From NCBI RefSeq assembly GCF_001269345.1, contig NZ_CXOP01000001.1, positions 248,001-312,000 on the forward strand: a stretch of 64,000 nt of DNA, in the 5' to 3' direction. Origin of the DNA: Limnohabitans sp. 2KL-27 (lineage in GTDB: Bacteria > Pseudomonadota > Gammaproteobacteria > Burkholderiales > Burkholderiaceae_C). The notes beneath the pieces are model-generated. The model saw nothing but the letters and a program-made list of their open reading frames with translations. It did no database searches and had not been told where the DNA came from. Numbering within the stretch: position 1 is the stretch's first letter; the number at the start of each line of letters is the position of its first letter. Positions 57,094 through 64,000 of this stretch are shown here, in pieces. The translations under genes were made by a program, and so were the position numbers.

Positions 57094-57405
57094 TCACGAC
57101 ACAGTGGCTTCGTCGGTGCGGGTATCGCCTTTGTTGTCTTTCCAGGTCACCGCAATCTTGTCACCGGCCTTGGCGCCTTTGACGTTGAATTGGAGGAAGG
57201 GGTTTTTCGACACGGCGGGGCCCCATTCTGCCGAAAACACGTCCTTGCCGTTGAGTTTGGCTGTGACTTCTTGGATGAACCAGGCGGGCACGGTTTTGCC
57301 GGAAGCGTCTTTACGCTGGCCGGATTCCATCTCGTGGCTCATGAGCACACGAACGGTTGCTTTGTCGCCAGAGGCCTGGGCACGGATGCGCATTGGATCT
57401 GCCAT
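57094..57405 (-). CDS. soxZ: Sulfur-carrier complex subunit SoxZ
   Basis: A 103-residue SoxZ, which forms the SoxYZ carrier. HEMESGQRKDASGKTVPAWFI, quoted in part, and FLQFNVKGAKAGDKI are conserved. There is no signal peptide; SoxZ is exported by riding with Tat-bearing SoxY. AGGAG precedes the ATG. It follows soxY by 54 bp. Confidence 0.95.
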   Translation of the reverse strand: MADPMRIRAQASGDKATVRVLMSHEMESGQRKDASGKTVPAWFIQEVTAKLNGKDVFSAEWGPAVSKNPFLQFNVKGAKAGDKIAVTWKDNKGDTRTDEATVS

Positions 57406-57459
57406 TTTTCTCTCCTAAATCTTTCAGTGAATCAATGTGTGGGGGGGTTGTGCCGGGGC

Positions 57460-57915
57460 TTAGCCGCCGCAACCGCCCAAAGTGACCTTGACTTCTTTTT
57501 TGGCCCACAAGGCTTTGCCGTCGTTCATGATGGCCACAGCGTAGACGTCAGAAGACTGGCCCATCTTGGCGCGGGTTGAGAAGTTGGCTTCAACCGCATC
57601 GGTCACATGGAACATGGCCACCAAAGCGGATGGGTTCTTTTCGACCATGATCAACAGGTGTTTGACGCCGGGCAGCGCTGTGCTGGCACCCAATGGGACC
57701 ACTGCGCCGTTTTCGGCGATGTCTGGACCGGTGATGGTCACGTCCTTGCTCTCGGCCATGCTGGTGGCGCCGGCGGCCTTGGCGGAGTCTTGCACCGACT
57801 TGGCATCGAATGCGGCTTTGTTGAAGGCGGCGTGGGCAAACTGTGGGAAACCCGCAGTGGCCAAGAGGCCAGCCACAACAGCGCTTTGCTTGAGTGTCTC
57901 GCGACGGTTTTGCAT
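57460..57915 (-). CDS. soxY: Sulfur-carrier protein SoxY
   Basis: A 151-residue SoxY. The C-terminus ends in the swinging-arm motif GGCGG; C149 carries the sulfur chain. A Tat signal (NRRETLKQSA) leads the protein, with cleavage near AHAAF. It is the hub of the Sox cycle in the periplasm. AAGGAG precedes the ATG. It is followed by soxZ and preceded by soxD by 70 bp. Confidence 0.97.
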   Translation of the reverse strand: MQNRRETLKQSAVVAGLLATAGFPQFAHAAFNKAAFDAKSVQDSAKAAGATSMAESKDVTITGPDIAENGAVVPLGASTALPGVKHLLIMVEKNPSALVAMFHVTDAVEANFSTRAKMGQSSDVYAVAIMNDGKALWAKKEVKVTLGGCGG

Positions 57916-57985
57916 CTGATATCTCCTTGATGGTTGAGTGATGCTATTGAAACAGGTTCAGAAGTGCAACGAGGGATACCCCGTA

Positions 57986-59059
57986 TTACTTGCTGGCCCC
58001 CTTGGAAATCCATTCGGCAATTTGCTTGGCGTCGGCATCAGGCAGCGACTGGGGTGGCATGGGGATTTGACCATAAACACCCACACCACCGGCCTTGATT
58101 TTGCCAACCAAATAGTCGGTTTTACCGGCTTGCTTTTTGGCAATCTCATTGAAACCAGGGCCCACAATCTTCTTGTCCACACCGTGGCAAGCTGTGCAAC
58201 TGTGCTTGTTCAGGAGCGCAATCGCAGCCTTGGCTTCGTTGTTTTCAGGCTTGGCAACTGCTGCTGGAGCCGCAGCGGCTACGGGCATACCGGCCTTGGG
58301 CTCCGGTTTGGTGGTGTCCGCACCGCGCTGTGGGCCGACGATGCGGTTTTGCTCTTGCAAGTTACCGTGGGCATTTCGCGCAAAGTCAGGCAAAAATGAT
58401 GCCACTTTGGGCTCAGGTGTGCAGTCCTTCATGCAAATCTTGTTGGCGGTGTCGGGTTTTTTAACGCCACCGAATTCATTGCCAGGCCACATCGCATGGG
58501 CGGTGGTCATGCCATTGCGGTTGGGCATACGTGCTTGCACCTCCGCAATATTTTTGTCTGACAGCACGTAATTGTCAGGCACGATGTTGGCCAGGTTCAA
58601 CAAGAAAGCCGTGACAGCGTAGACCTCTTCCGTGGTCAGTGTCTTGGGGTTGGTCCAAGGCATGGCCCTGTTGATGTAGTCCCAAAGTGTAGAAACCGTG
58701 GGCACCTTCATGATGGTGGTGCGGCCGGGGTAGTCGGTACGCGACAAATTGGCCACGCGTCCGTTCTTGATGTCTTCTGCAGTGGTGCCACCAATCAGCG
58801 GACTGAACACTTCGTTGGACTCTCCAAACACGCCGTGGCAGTGGGCACACTTGGCCTCCCACACGTCCTGGCCTTTGGCAACCGATCCAGAACCTGCAGG
58901 CAGCCCCTTGAAGTCGGGGCGCACATCAATGTCCCACTTGGCCACTTCTTTGGGTGTGGCAGCTCGCCCCACACCCGGGTAATGGGTGCTTTGTGCAGTC
59001 GCCAAACCAGCAACTGCCATCAACGCCACCGTCAAAACGGCATTACGAAACCTGGACAT
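57986..59059 (-). CDS. soxD: Sulfane dehydrogenase cytochrome subunit SoxD
   Basis: A 357-residue dihaem cytochrome with a signal peptide (cleaved near ATAQS). The haem motifs are C71-AH-C74-H75 and, near residue 290, CTACH. A Pro/Ala-rich linker joins the two halves. SoxD passes electrons from SoxC to cytochrome c. Its start overlaps the soxC stop by 17 bp, with GAGGTG inside soxC as the ribosome site. Confidence 0.94.
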   Translation of the reverse strand: MSRFRNAVLTVALMAVAGLATAQSTHYPGVGRAATPKEVAKWDIDVRPDFKGLPAGSGSVAKGQDVWEAKCAHCHGVFGESNEVFSPLIGGTTAEDIKNGRVANLSRTDYPGRTTIMKVPTVSTLWDYINRAMPWTNPKTLTTEEVYAVTAFLLNLANIVPDNYVLSDKNIAEVQARMPNRNGMTTAHAMWPGNEFGGVKKPDTANKICMKDCTPEPKVASFLPDFARNAHGNLQEQNRIVGPQRGADTTKPEPKAGMPVAAAAPAAVAKPENNEAKAAIALLNKHSCTACHGVDKKIVGPGFNEIAKKQAGKTDYLVGKIKAGGVGVYGQIPMPPQSLPDADAKQIAEWISKGASK

Positions 59060-60407
59060 TTTTCACCTCACCGTTTTCCTGCACCAACCACGACTGGATG
59101 GCGTTGTTGTGATAAATAGAGCGCGTTCCGCGCACACTGCGCAACTGCTGGTATGTGGGCTGCACATGGCCGGTTTCGTCTTGTGCGCGACTTTGGATGA
59201 TGGCCGGTTTGCCGTCCCACACCCAGTCGAGGTTGAAACGACTCAAGGCCTTGGACAAGACCGGGGTTTCAAGGCGTGCCTGACGCCAGTTGCGACCGCC
59301 GTCGGTAGAAACATCCACCCGCTTGATCTTGCCTTTGCCCGACCAAGCCAAGCCCGTGATGTTGTAAAACCCTTTGTCCAGCAAAACCTGGCCGCCCGAG
59401 GGGGTGGTAACCACACTCTTGACTTCCTGGATGTTGGTGTACTGGCGATGCAAGCCGCTGGGCTGCAAGTCGATGTAATGAACGGCTTCGTCCTTGGCGG
59501 CATAGGGCTTGTCGCCCACTTCAATGCGGCGAAGGTACTTGACCCAGCTCACACCTTGCACACCGGGCACCACCAAACGCAAGGGGTAACCGTTTTCGGG
59601 GCGGAGCATTTCACCGTTTTGGCCATAGGCCACGATCACCTCACCCGAGGTGATCAGGCTCATGGGGATGGTGCGGGTCATCGACGACCCGTCACCACCT
59701 TCGGCCAAAACAAACTTGCCATTTTTCAGATCGGCACCAGCGAGCTCCAGCAAGGTGATCAAGGGCACGCCCGTGAACTCGCTGCAAGACAACATGCCGT
59801 GCGTGTACTGCACGGTGGGCACGGCCACATTGCCCCAATCGACCGCCGTGTTGGCACCACACTCGATGAAGTGGAAGCGGGACACGGAAGGCAAACGCAT
59901 GATCTCGTCCATGGTGAACACCATGTTCTTTTTGACCATGCCGTTGATCATGAAACGGTGCTTGGACGGGTCGATGTCCCACCAGCCTTGGTGGTGACGC
60001 TCGAAGTGCAAACCGCTGGGCGTGACGATGCCAAACAAGGACTGCAGTGGCGCAAACGACACCGAAGCCTGTGTGGTTTGTGTCAGGCCGGGACTCTGAC
60101 GGCGCTGCAAGTTCGCTTCAAACTTGGAGGGCTTGCCATAACCTTCCACGGCCACGCCTTGGCCCAAGCCCACAGCGTGCTCAGGCAAGTTCAGAATGTT
60201 GGGGTCACCGCCTTCAACGGGCACCGGGTTGCCTTGGGCCATGGCCATAGGGGCAGCGGCACCTGCAGCCGCTGCTGCAAAGGCATTGCGAATGAAATCA
60301 CGGCGGCCTTTTTTGCCTTCGGCAAAGACCTCCTTGATGCCACTTTGAGTCAGGAAGTTTTCAGGTGCTTTTTGCACCCTTCCTGAGTTGATACTGTCTT
60401 CTTTCAC
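59043..60407 (-). CDS. soxC: Sulfane dehydrogenase subunit SoxC
   Basis: A 454-residue molybdopterin enzyme of the sulfite-oxidase family. It oxidises the sulfane left on SoxY after SoxB acts, so no sulfur globules need accumulate. A Tat signal (GRRDFIRNA) is followed by SFAPLQSLFGIVTPSGLHFER and the cofactor Cys region RFHFIECGANTAVDWGNV (each in part). The C-terminal dimerisation domain is present. The start is GTG at 60407 with AGGAG 5 bases upstream. It follows arsR by 22 bp. Confidence 0.95.
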   Translation of the reverse strand: MKEDSINSGRVQKAPENFLTQSGIKEVFAEGKKGRRDFIRNAFAAAAAGAAAPMAMAQGNPVPVEGGDPNILNLPEHAVGLGQGVAVEGYGKPSKFEANLQRRQSPGLTQTTQASVSFAPLQSLFGIVTPSGLHFERHHQGWWDIDPSKHRFMINGMVKKNMVFTMDEIMRLPSVSRFHFIECGANTAVDWGNVAVPTVQYTHGMLSCSEFTGVPLITLLELAGADLKNGKFVLAEGGDGSSMTRTIPMSLITSGEVIVAYGQNGEMLRPENGYPLRLVVPGVQGVSWVKYLRRIEVGDKPYAAKDEAVHYIDLQPSGLHRQYTNIQEVKSVVTTPSGGQVLLDKGFYNITGLAWSGKGKIKRVDVSTDGGRNWRQARLETPVLSKALSRFNLDWVWDGKPAIIQSRAQDETGHVQPTYQQLRSVRGTRSIYHNNAIQSWLVQENGEVKNVQVS

Positions 60408-60429
60408 ACGAACTCCTTGTTTTGAGTTG

Positions 60430-60735
60430 TCAATTCACGGCAGTGTCAATGGCGACCTGCGTGCACATGGCACGGCACACCACCACGGCTGTTTCGTCTG
60501 CAATCCGGTAAAACATTTGGGCCCCTTGACGCCGCTTGCCCAAAATGCCCGACCTGTACATGATGTTCAAGTGCTGCGACATATTGGGTTGCGCCACGCC
60601 GATCTGGTCCAGCAACTGCCCTACATTTTTTTCCCCCTGGCACAACTCACTGATGATGCGCAATCGAATGGGCGTGGACAGAACGGCAAACATTTCTGCC
60701 GCCTTCTCAAACACCACATTGGTCTCGTCGCTCAT
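60430..60735 (-). CDS. ArsR-family regulator of the sox operon (SqrR/BigR-like)
   Basis: A 101-residue winged-helix repressor. The recognition region is VAQPNMSQHLNIMYRSG. C32 (helix 2) and C87/C91 (last helix) are placed like the two-cysteine persulfide sensor of SqrR/BigR; a metal-binding ELCVCDL motif is absent. The gene is the first of the sox block, 22 bp before soxC. An ATTC-N8-GAAT palindrome lies 23-44 bp upstream, so it probably represses itself and sox until sulfide/persulfide is present. This sensing role is inference. Confidence 0.88.
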   Translation of the reverse strand: MSDETNVVFEKAAEMFAVLSTPIRLRIISELCQGEKNVGQLLDQIGVAQPNMSQHLNIMYRSGILGKRRQGAQMFYRIADETAVVVCRAMCTQVAIDTAVN

Positions 60736-60757
60736 GCGTGATTTGCTGCTAGGTTCG

Positions 60758-60779
60758 TATATTCGGATGTGCGAATATA
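60758..60779 (-). promoter_or_regulatory. ArsR operator upstream of arsR-sox
   Basis: TATATTCG-N6-CGAATATA is a perfect 8-bp inverted repeat that contains ATTC-N8-GAAT, the core I recall for SqrR/BigR persulfide-sensing repressors. It overlaps the likely promoter of the ArsR gene. No second copy was found elsewhere in the window. Confidence 0.75.
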
Positions 60780-60868
60780 TACGATAAACAATGAATCTGA
60801 ATCAGGGATTACACGGAACGTGTTGCCCGATCAGGATAAACCCTGATCGGGAAGGCGTCGTCGTGTTT

Positions 60869-62113
60869 TTAGAACTTCCAGCCGTACTGCACACCCAACG
60901 ATTGCTGAGACATACGGATGGTTTCTGCCGTGCCAGATAATGTCGACGTACCTGTCACCGTGTTTTTTGGGGCATACATGTATGCAAAAGTCAGGTCGGA
61001 TTTGTCATCCAACTTGTACGTTGCACCCAATGTGTAGTGGTCGGTGATGACGCCAGGGGCAATGATGTTGAACGTCACGTTCGCGCCGCTGACAGGGTTG
61101 TTGGTGTGGTTATAGCCAGCACGCAAGGTCAAGTTCTGACTCTGCTTCCACTCCACGCCCAACTTGAAGACATTCAGGTCAGCCCAACCGAAACCAGGCC
61201 CATCAACAGCCCCCATGGTTTTTGTCAAATCCATTGGATTGCCGATTGACTTAACTTTGCTGTAGATGATCCGCTGATAGTCAACCGCGAACAACAACGC
61301 AGGCGTAGCCTGCACAGACAGACCAAGCACGTAGTTTTCGGGAATATCAAAGTCACCACTCTCAGCAAACAAGGTAGCGTACTTCTTAAAAGCACCCATA
61401 TTGGTTTTGGGTGAGTAAGAGGCACCGAATCGAATACTGTCGTTTAATTGAGTTGTGTATCCAATACGCACCCCCAAACCACTGCTTGAATCATTTCCGG
61501 CATCGTTTGCAAGTGCTGGGCTCATACCAGCGAATCCCTGCAAACCTGAAGCCTTAAATTGCTGATAAACCAACAAAGGAGAAACACCAACCGCACTGGA
61601 ATCCGACAGCTTGTAAGCAAAAGTGGGGGCCACGATCAACTGCATCAAGTTGACGCCCAACTTTGTGCTGCCACACAGCATGTTGGCATCGCCTCCACCA
61701 CAATTGAAGCCTGTCGCCCCGTAATCTGTGTTCATGCCGCCATTGCCATAGACCGTCAAGCCCACAGCCGTCTTTGCATCCAGTTGCCGGCTGTAGCCAA
61801 ATTCAGGCACTACAAACGAACTGCTTCCACTTTCTACATTTCCGTCCATTAGACCCGCACCCGTGCGGGTTGCGCCACGTTTTGGCATGAAAATATTGGC
61901 CCCGATTTCATATCGATTGCCCGCAAATGCCGCCAATGCCGGGTTGTTGGCGCCCGCAAATGTGTTGCCCGTCACGGCCACTGACGCACCGCCCATGCCC
62001 AAAGACTGCATGCCATAGCCATGCGGAAAGTAACCGTCAGTCGCCCAAGCTGCAGAACCTGTGGCCAAAACAGCCGCCACCACGGTGGCACGCAAAGTGT
62101 TGATTTTTTTCAT
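60869..62113 (-). CDS. FadL/OmpP1-family outer-membrane transporter
   Basis: A 414-residue outer-membrane protein with a signal peptide (cleaved near AWATD). The N-terminal hatch region GYGMQSLGMGGASVAV and NNPALAAFAGNR is typical of FadL channels. The rest is antiparallel beta strand and ends in Phe (GVQYGWKF), a barrel-assembly signal. FadL proteins import hydrophobic compounds. Position between a DUF302 gene and the sox operon suggests a sulfur compound such as sulfur or organosulfur as cargo; this is inference. AGGAG precedes the ATG. Confidence 0.9.
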   Translation of the reverse strand: MKKINTLRATVVAAVLATGSAAWATDGYFPHGYGMQSLGMGGASVAVTGNTFAGANNPALAAFAGNRYEIGANIFMPKRGATRTGAGLMDGNVESGSSSFVVPEFGYSRQLDAKTAVGLTVYGNGGMNTDYGATGFNCGGGDANMLCGSTKLGVNLMQLIVAPTFAYKLSDSSAVGVSPLLVYQQFKASGLQGFAGMSPALANDAGNDSSSGLGVRIGYTTQLNDSIRFGASYSPKTNMGAFKKYATLFAESGDFDIPENYVLGLSVQATPALLFAVDYQRIIYSKVKSIGNPMDLTKTMGAVDGPGFGWADLNVFKLGVEWKQSQNLTLRAGYNHTNNPVSGANVTFNIIAPGVITDHYTLGATYKLDDKSDLTFAYMYAPKNTVTGTSTLSGTAETIRMSQQSLGVQYGWKF

Positions 62114-62136
62114 GAATATCTCCTGTTGATGACTGA

Positions 62137-62709
62137 TCAGAACTCACCCTTGTGACCACGTTCCATCATTTCCCAGATGGTGTCGCGCACGGCTTTGGCT
62201 TCTTCTTTCAGGGGCGAGGGCAACTTGCGGCCCATTTTGACCATCATGTCCATGTTGAGGGTGTAGAGCCACAGACCGTCTTCTTTTTCCACCATGGAAA
62301 TACGGCATGGCAAATATGCGGCCATGTGCGGGCTGAAGTCCACCATCTTGCGGGCCGTGGTGGGTGAGCAGAAGGAATAGACCGTCAGCAGCTTTTCTTT
62401 TTTGCCGGAACGTGCTTCAAGCTCTTTGGACAACGGCAGCGTGCCGACATCGCGCATGTTGCGCTCGGTGGCCACCTGCTTGAGGACTTGCTCCACTTCT
62501 TGGGCTGTCACGCCCTTCTTGACCTTGCGCTCCCAGGTGGTGGCCACGGCGATGTCGCCTTCGCCCTCGACCCAGCGGTCCCACATGCGGCTGGCTTCTG
62601 CGCCTGCGCCTGATTCAAGCTTGCCGAGGGTGCTGATGGTGCCGCAGCCGGTCAACCAGATCGAGCTGACCAACACCGCCCATTTCAGCCATGTGAAAGA
62701 TTTGCGCAT
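62137..62709 (-). CDS. DUF302-domain lipoprotein
   Basis: A 190-residue protein with a lipobox (IWLTGCG) after a signal segment, so it is a lipoprotein. Residues about 90-165 form a DUF302 domain, with YSFCSPTTARKM and AAYLPCRISMVE; two cysteines there are conserved-looking. DUF302 is often found near sulfur-oxidation or redox genes, with no known activity. AGGAG stands 8 bases before the ATG at 62709. A palindrome of TACCC-N4-GGGTA type lies about 110 bp upstream. FadL follows by 23 bp. Confidence 0.83.
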   Translation of the reverse strand: MRKSFTWLKWAVLVSSIWLTGCGTISTLGKLESGAGAEASRMWDRWVEGEGDIAVATTWERKVKKGVTAQEVEQVLKQVATERNMRDVGTLPLSKELEARSGKKEKLLTVYSFCSPTTARKMVDFSPHMAAYLPCRISMVEKEDGLWLYTLNMDMMVKMGRKLPSPLKEEAKAVRDTIWEMMERGHKGEF

Positions 62710-62818
62710 TGTTTTTTCTCCTGAAGTCATGCATTGATGGAAATCCAGTCGGACACACCATGTGTCTCGCTGGATTGACGTCCATCATCCATGCCCCGAG
62801 AAAAAGAAGGTATTGGCA

Positions 62819-62848
62819 GATACCCTATACCCTATGGGGTAAGGTATC
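62819..62848. promoter_or_regulatory. Nested palindrome upstream of DUF302-fadL (CsoR-type candidate operator)
   Basis: TACCC-TATG-GGGTA (62828-62841) is nested inside GATACC and GGTATC (62819-62848). Such GC-centred TACCC/GGGTA palindromes resemble CsoR/CstR-family operators. It lies in the 62710-62880 gap between the cytochrome stop and the DUF302 start. Confidence 0.45.
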
Positions 62849-62880
62849 TGTCAAGACCACAACAATGCGGTTTTAAGACC

Positions 62881-63204
62881 TCATTTGAACTTGTAATGGT
62901 CGCGGTTGAGCACCGCAGCGACCGAAGTCACGTCCTCTGGAAACATGCCCAAGTTGAGTTCAGTGTTGCATTGCTCCACCATGCCGCGCAACAAAGAGGC
63001 GTTGATGATCCGGCCCTGGGGCTTGTAAATGGCACTGCCATTGCCCCCGACCTTGGAAACATGGCAAGCCACGCACTTGCTTTCGGCGATCAATTTCTCA
63101 CCCAGCTTGTAGTCGGCGTCCTTGTAAATGGCCAGTTGCGCATGTGCAACTGTTGCAAAAAAGAAACTGATCCCAACCATCGTGGTTTTGTTACAGGTGT
63201 CCAT
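62881..63204 (-). CDS. Small monohaem c-type cytochrome
   Basis: A 107-residue exported protein (signal to about residue 22, cleaved near AHAQL) with one haem motif, CVACH. Two Met residues, in LRGMVEQ and LGMFPED, are candidate distal ligands. CNTEL adds a non-haem Cys. I do not recognise a specific family; it resembles small c-type subunits near sulfur-oxidising genes. GGGAG precedes the ATG. A terminator separates it from the upstream cytochrome. Confidence 0.82.
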   Translation of the reverse strand: MDTCNKTTMVGISFFFATVAHAQLAIYKDADYKLGEKLIAESKCVACHVSKVGGNGSAIYKPQGRIINASLLRGMVEQCNTELNLGMFPEDVTSVAAVLNRDHYKFK

Positions 63205-63217
63205 TCAAGTCTCCCAT

Positions 63218-63258
63218 CAAAAAAGCCGCTCAAGGGCAGACCCTTGAGCGGCAAAAAA
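63218..63258. terminator. Bidirectional terminator between two cytochrome genes
   Basis: A 12-bp stem, GCCGCTCAAGGG with its complement, is flanked by A6 on one side and A7 on the other and has a 5-base loop. It works on either strand and ends transcription of the class I cytochrome gene upstream. Confidence 0.88.
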
Positions 63259-63323
63259 AGCCACGAGTACCCATCGAGCTTTCTAAATCATGCAGTGTTG
63301 ATCAAGCCTGACAAGGCTTGAAT

Positions 63324-63632
63324 TTATTTGGCGCCAGCCAGAATCCAAGTGGCCAGAGTCAGCGCATCGGCATCGCTCAAAGCGGCTTGGGCTGGCATGG
63401 GCACGGGGCCCCACTTGCCCGAACCACCGGCTTTGATGCTCTTGGCCAAAGTGGCTGCTGCGTCTTTTTGGCCGGCATATTTCTTGGCCACGTCTTGGTA
63501 AGAGGGACCCACCAGCTTTTTGTCCACCGCATGGCAGGCCATGCAAGCGTTCTTTTTGGCCATGTCCATGTTGGCGAAGGCGGGGGCTGACATCAGGGCA
63601 GAGACGGCAACAGCAGCAAAAATCAGTTTCAT
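63324..63632 (-). CDS. Class I cytochrome c (c551/c552-like)
   Basis: A 102-residue periplasmic electron carrier. The signal peptide is cleaved near AFANM. The haem motif is CMACH and the distal Met lies in PVPMPAQ; LSDADALTLATWIL is the typical last helix. It probably takes electrons from SoxCD/SoxAX to a terminal oxidase. GGAG precedes the ATG. The upstream 130 bases contain no gene. Confidence 0.93.
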   Translation of the reverse strand: MKLIFAAVAVSALMSAPAFANMDMAKKNACMACHAVDKKLVGPSYQDVAKKYAGQKDAAATLAKSIKAGGSGKWGPVPMPAQAALSDADALTLATWILAGAK

Positions 63633-63788
63633 GAGAGCTCCATGTGAAGGGGTTTAAATATAACCAGTCGCTAATTTAACCGAAATCAAGATGGCTTTGT
63701 GAAAAACCGATCCAGTTTGGCTCAGGGATTTTACTGAGGGCAAGTCCTACAAAGACCCAAAGCCATCCCCAAAACGCGGGCATCGTGC

Positions 63789-64000
63789 TCAGTCAAACGC
63801 AGGCTGTTCAGGTTTGACCACTGCTTTGCCTGCAGAGGCCCAAGCATCAAAACCACCCGCAAGCGATGAAACATTCAAGTAACCCATGCTCTGCATGGTT
63901 TGCGCGGCCAGAGCTGCGCGGCCGCTGGTCTTGCAATACAGCACCACCTTCAGCTCGCGGCCCGACAAGGCGGGCGTGCCGCTGAGCTTGAACTCCAGCA
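63789..64000 (-). CDS. Rhodanese-like protein (partial, C-terminal)
   Basis: The last 70 codons of a gene that continues beyond the right edge. The active-site loop VLYCKTSGRAALAA has the catalytic Cys, and SLAGGFDAWASAGKAV is the conserved C-terminal rhodanese block. Rhodaneses transfer sulfane sulfur. The gene points toward the sox cluster and fits the sulfur theme. The N-terminus and any signal lie outside the window. Confidence 0.88.
   Translation of the reverse strand, partial: LEFKLSGTPALSGRELKVVLYCKTSGRAALAAQTMQSMGYLNVSSLAGGFDAWASAGKAVVKPEQPAFD

Overview
The window is a chromosomal segment of a betaproteobacterium. High GC, gene order (gpmA-ctpA-moeB; DUF971-ubiE-Tim44-ubiJ-ubiB; hemA-prfA-prmC-grxD; fmdB-DUF502-aspS) and protein flavour point to Burkholderiales, most likely Comamonadaceae (a freshwater Limnohabitans/Rhodoferax-like genus is my guess, not proven). 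No phage, insertion sequence, CRISPR array or rRNA operon is visible. There is one tRNA, tRNA-Arg(CCU).

Layout. 0-2.5 kb: end of gpmA, periplasmic protease ctpA, moeB. 2.6-8.5 kb: an accessory-looking module with two paralogous LuxR-type regulators, two related amidases (one exported by Tat, one cytosolic) and a Bug/TctC solute-binding protein. 8.6-9.7 kb: MarR regulator plus secreted SNase-type nuclease. 9.8-12.8 kb: sulfatase plus SulP anion transporter. 12.8-17.5 kb: SRPBCC protein, short SbmA-like transporter with a cupin, an exported alpha/beta hydrolase, DUF429 and an EamA permease. 17.5-21.2 kb: a BLUF blue-light photoreceptor paired with GTP cyclohydrolase I, then clsB, an EEP-family protein and nudB. 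21.2-25.2 kb: hybrid histidine kinase with a periplasmic molybdopterin-fold partner, a degenerate orphan ABC ATPase, and a glycine-rich RRM protein. 25.4-34.4 kb: aspS, DUF502, fmdB, a sodium:solute symporter and the ubiquinone operon. 34.4-38.3 kb: a 1292-residue FAD/FeS dehydrogenase. 38.5-43.7 kb: the complete ugp glycerol-3-phosphate uptake operon, with a cluster of palindromic repeats just before ugpC. 44-52.7 kb: hemA, prfA, prmC, grxD, a dihaem cytochrome, a MoxR/VWA pair, tRNA-Arg and an exported cyanophycinase. 52.7-64 kb: a thiosulfate-oxidation (sox) cluster on the minus strand.

How the genes work together. The sox block, in transcription order, is rhodanese (partial), two small cytochromes c, a DUF302 lipoprotein, a FadL-type porin, an ArsR regulator, then soxC-D-Y-Z-A-X-B and a SoxH-like metallohydrolase. 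SoxYZ carries the sulfur, SoxAX loads it, SoxB releases sulfate, SoxCD oxidises the sulfane, and electrons leave through cytochromes c. A palindrome containing ATTC-N8-GAAT lies just upstream of the ArsR gene, the form I recall for persulfide-sensing SqrR/BigR-type ArsR proteins. Strong hairpins between soxZ and soxA and between soxX and soxB suggest that the operon is expressed in steps. The sulfatase and SulP genes elsewhere in the window also handle sulfate.

The points most worth a second look are the twin LuxR-amidase module, the folE-BLUF gene pair, the regulatory architecture of the sox block with its FadL/DUF302 neighbours, the ABC ATPase that lacks several catalytic residues, and palindromic repeats sitting in the leaders of ugpC and prfA. 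All calls come from reading the sequence; no database search was run.
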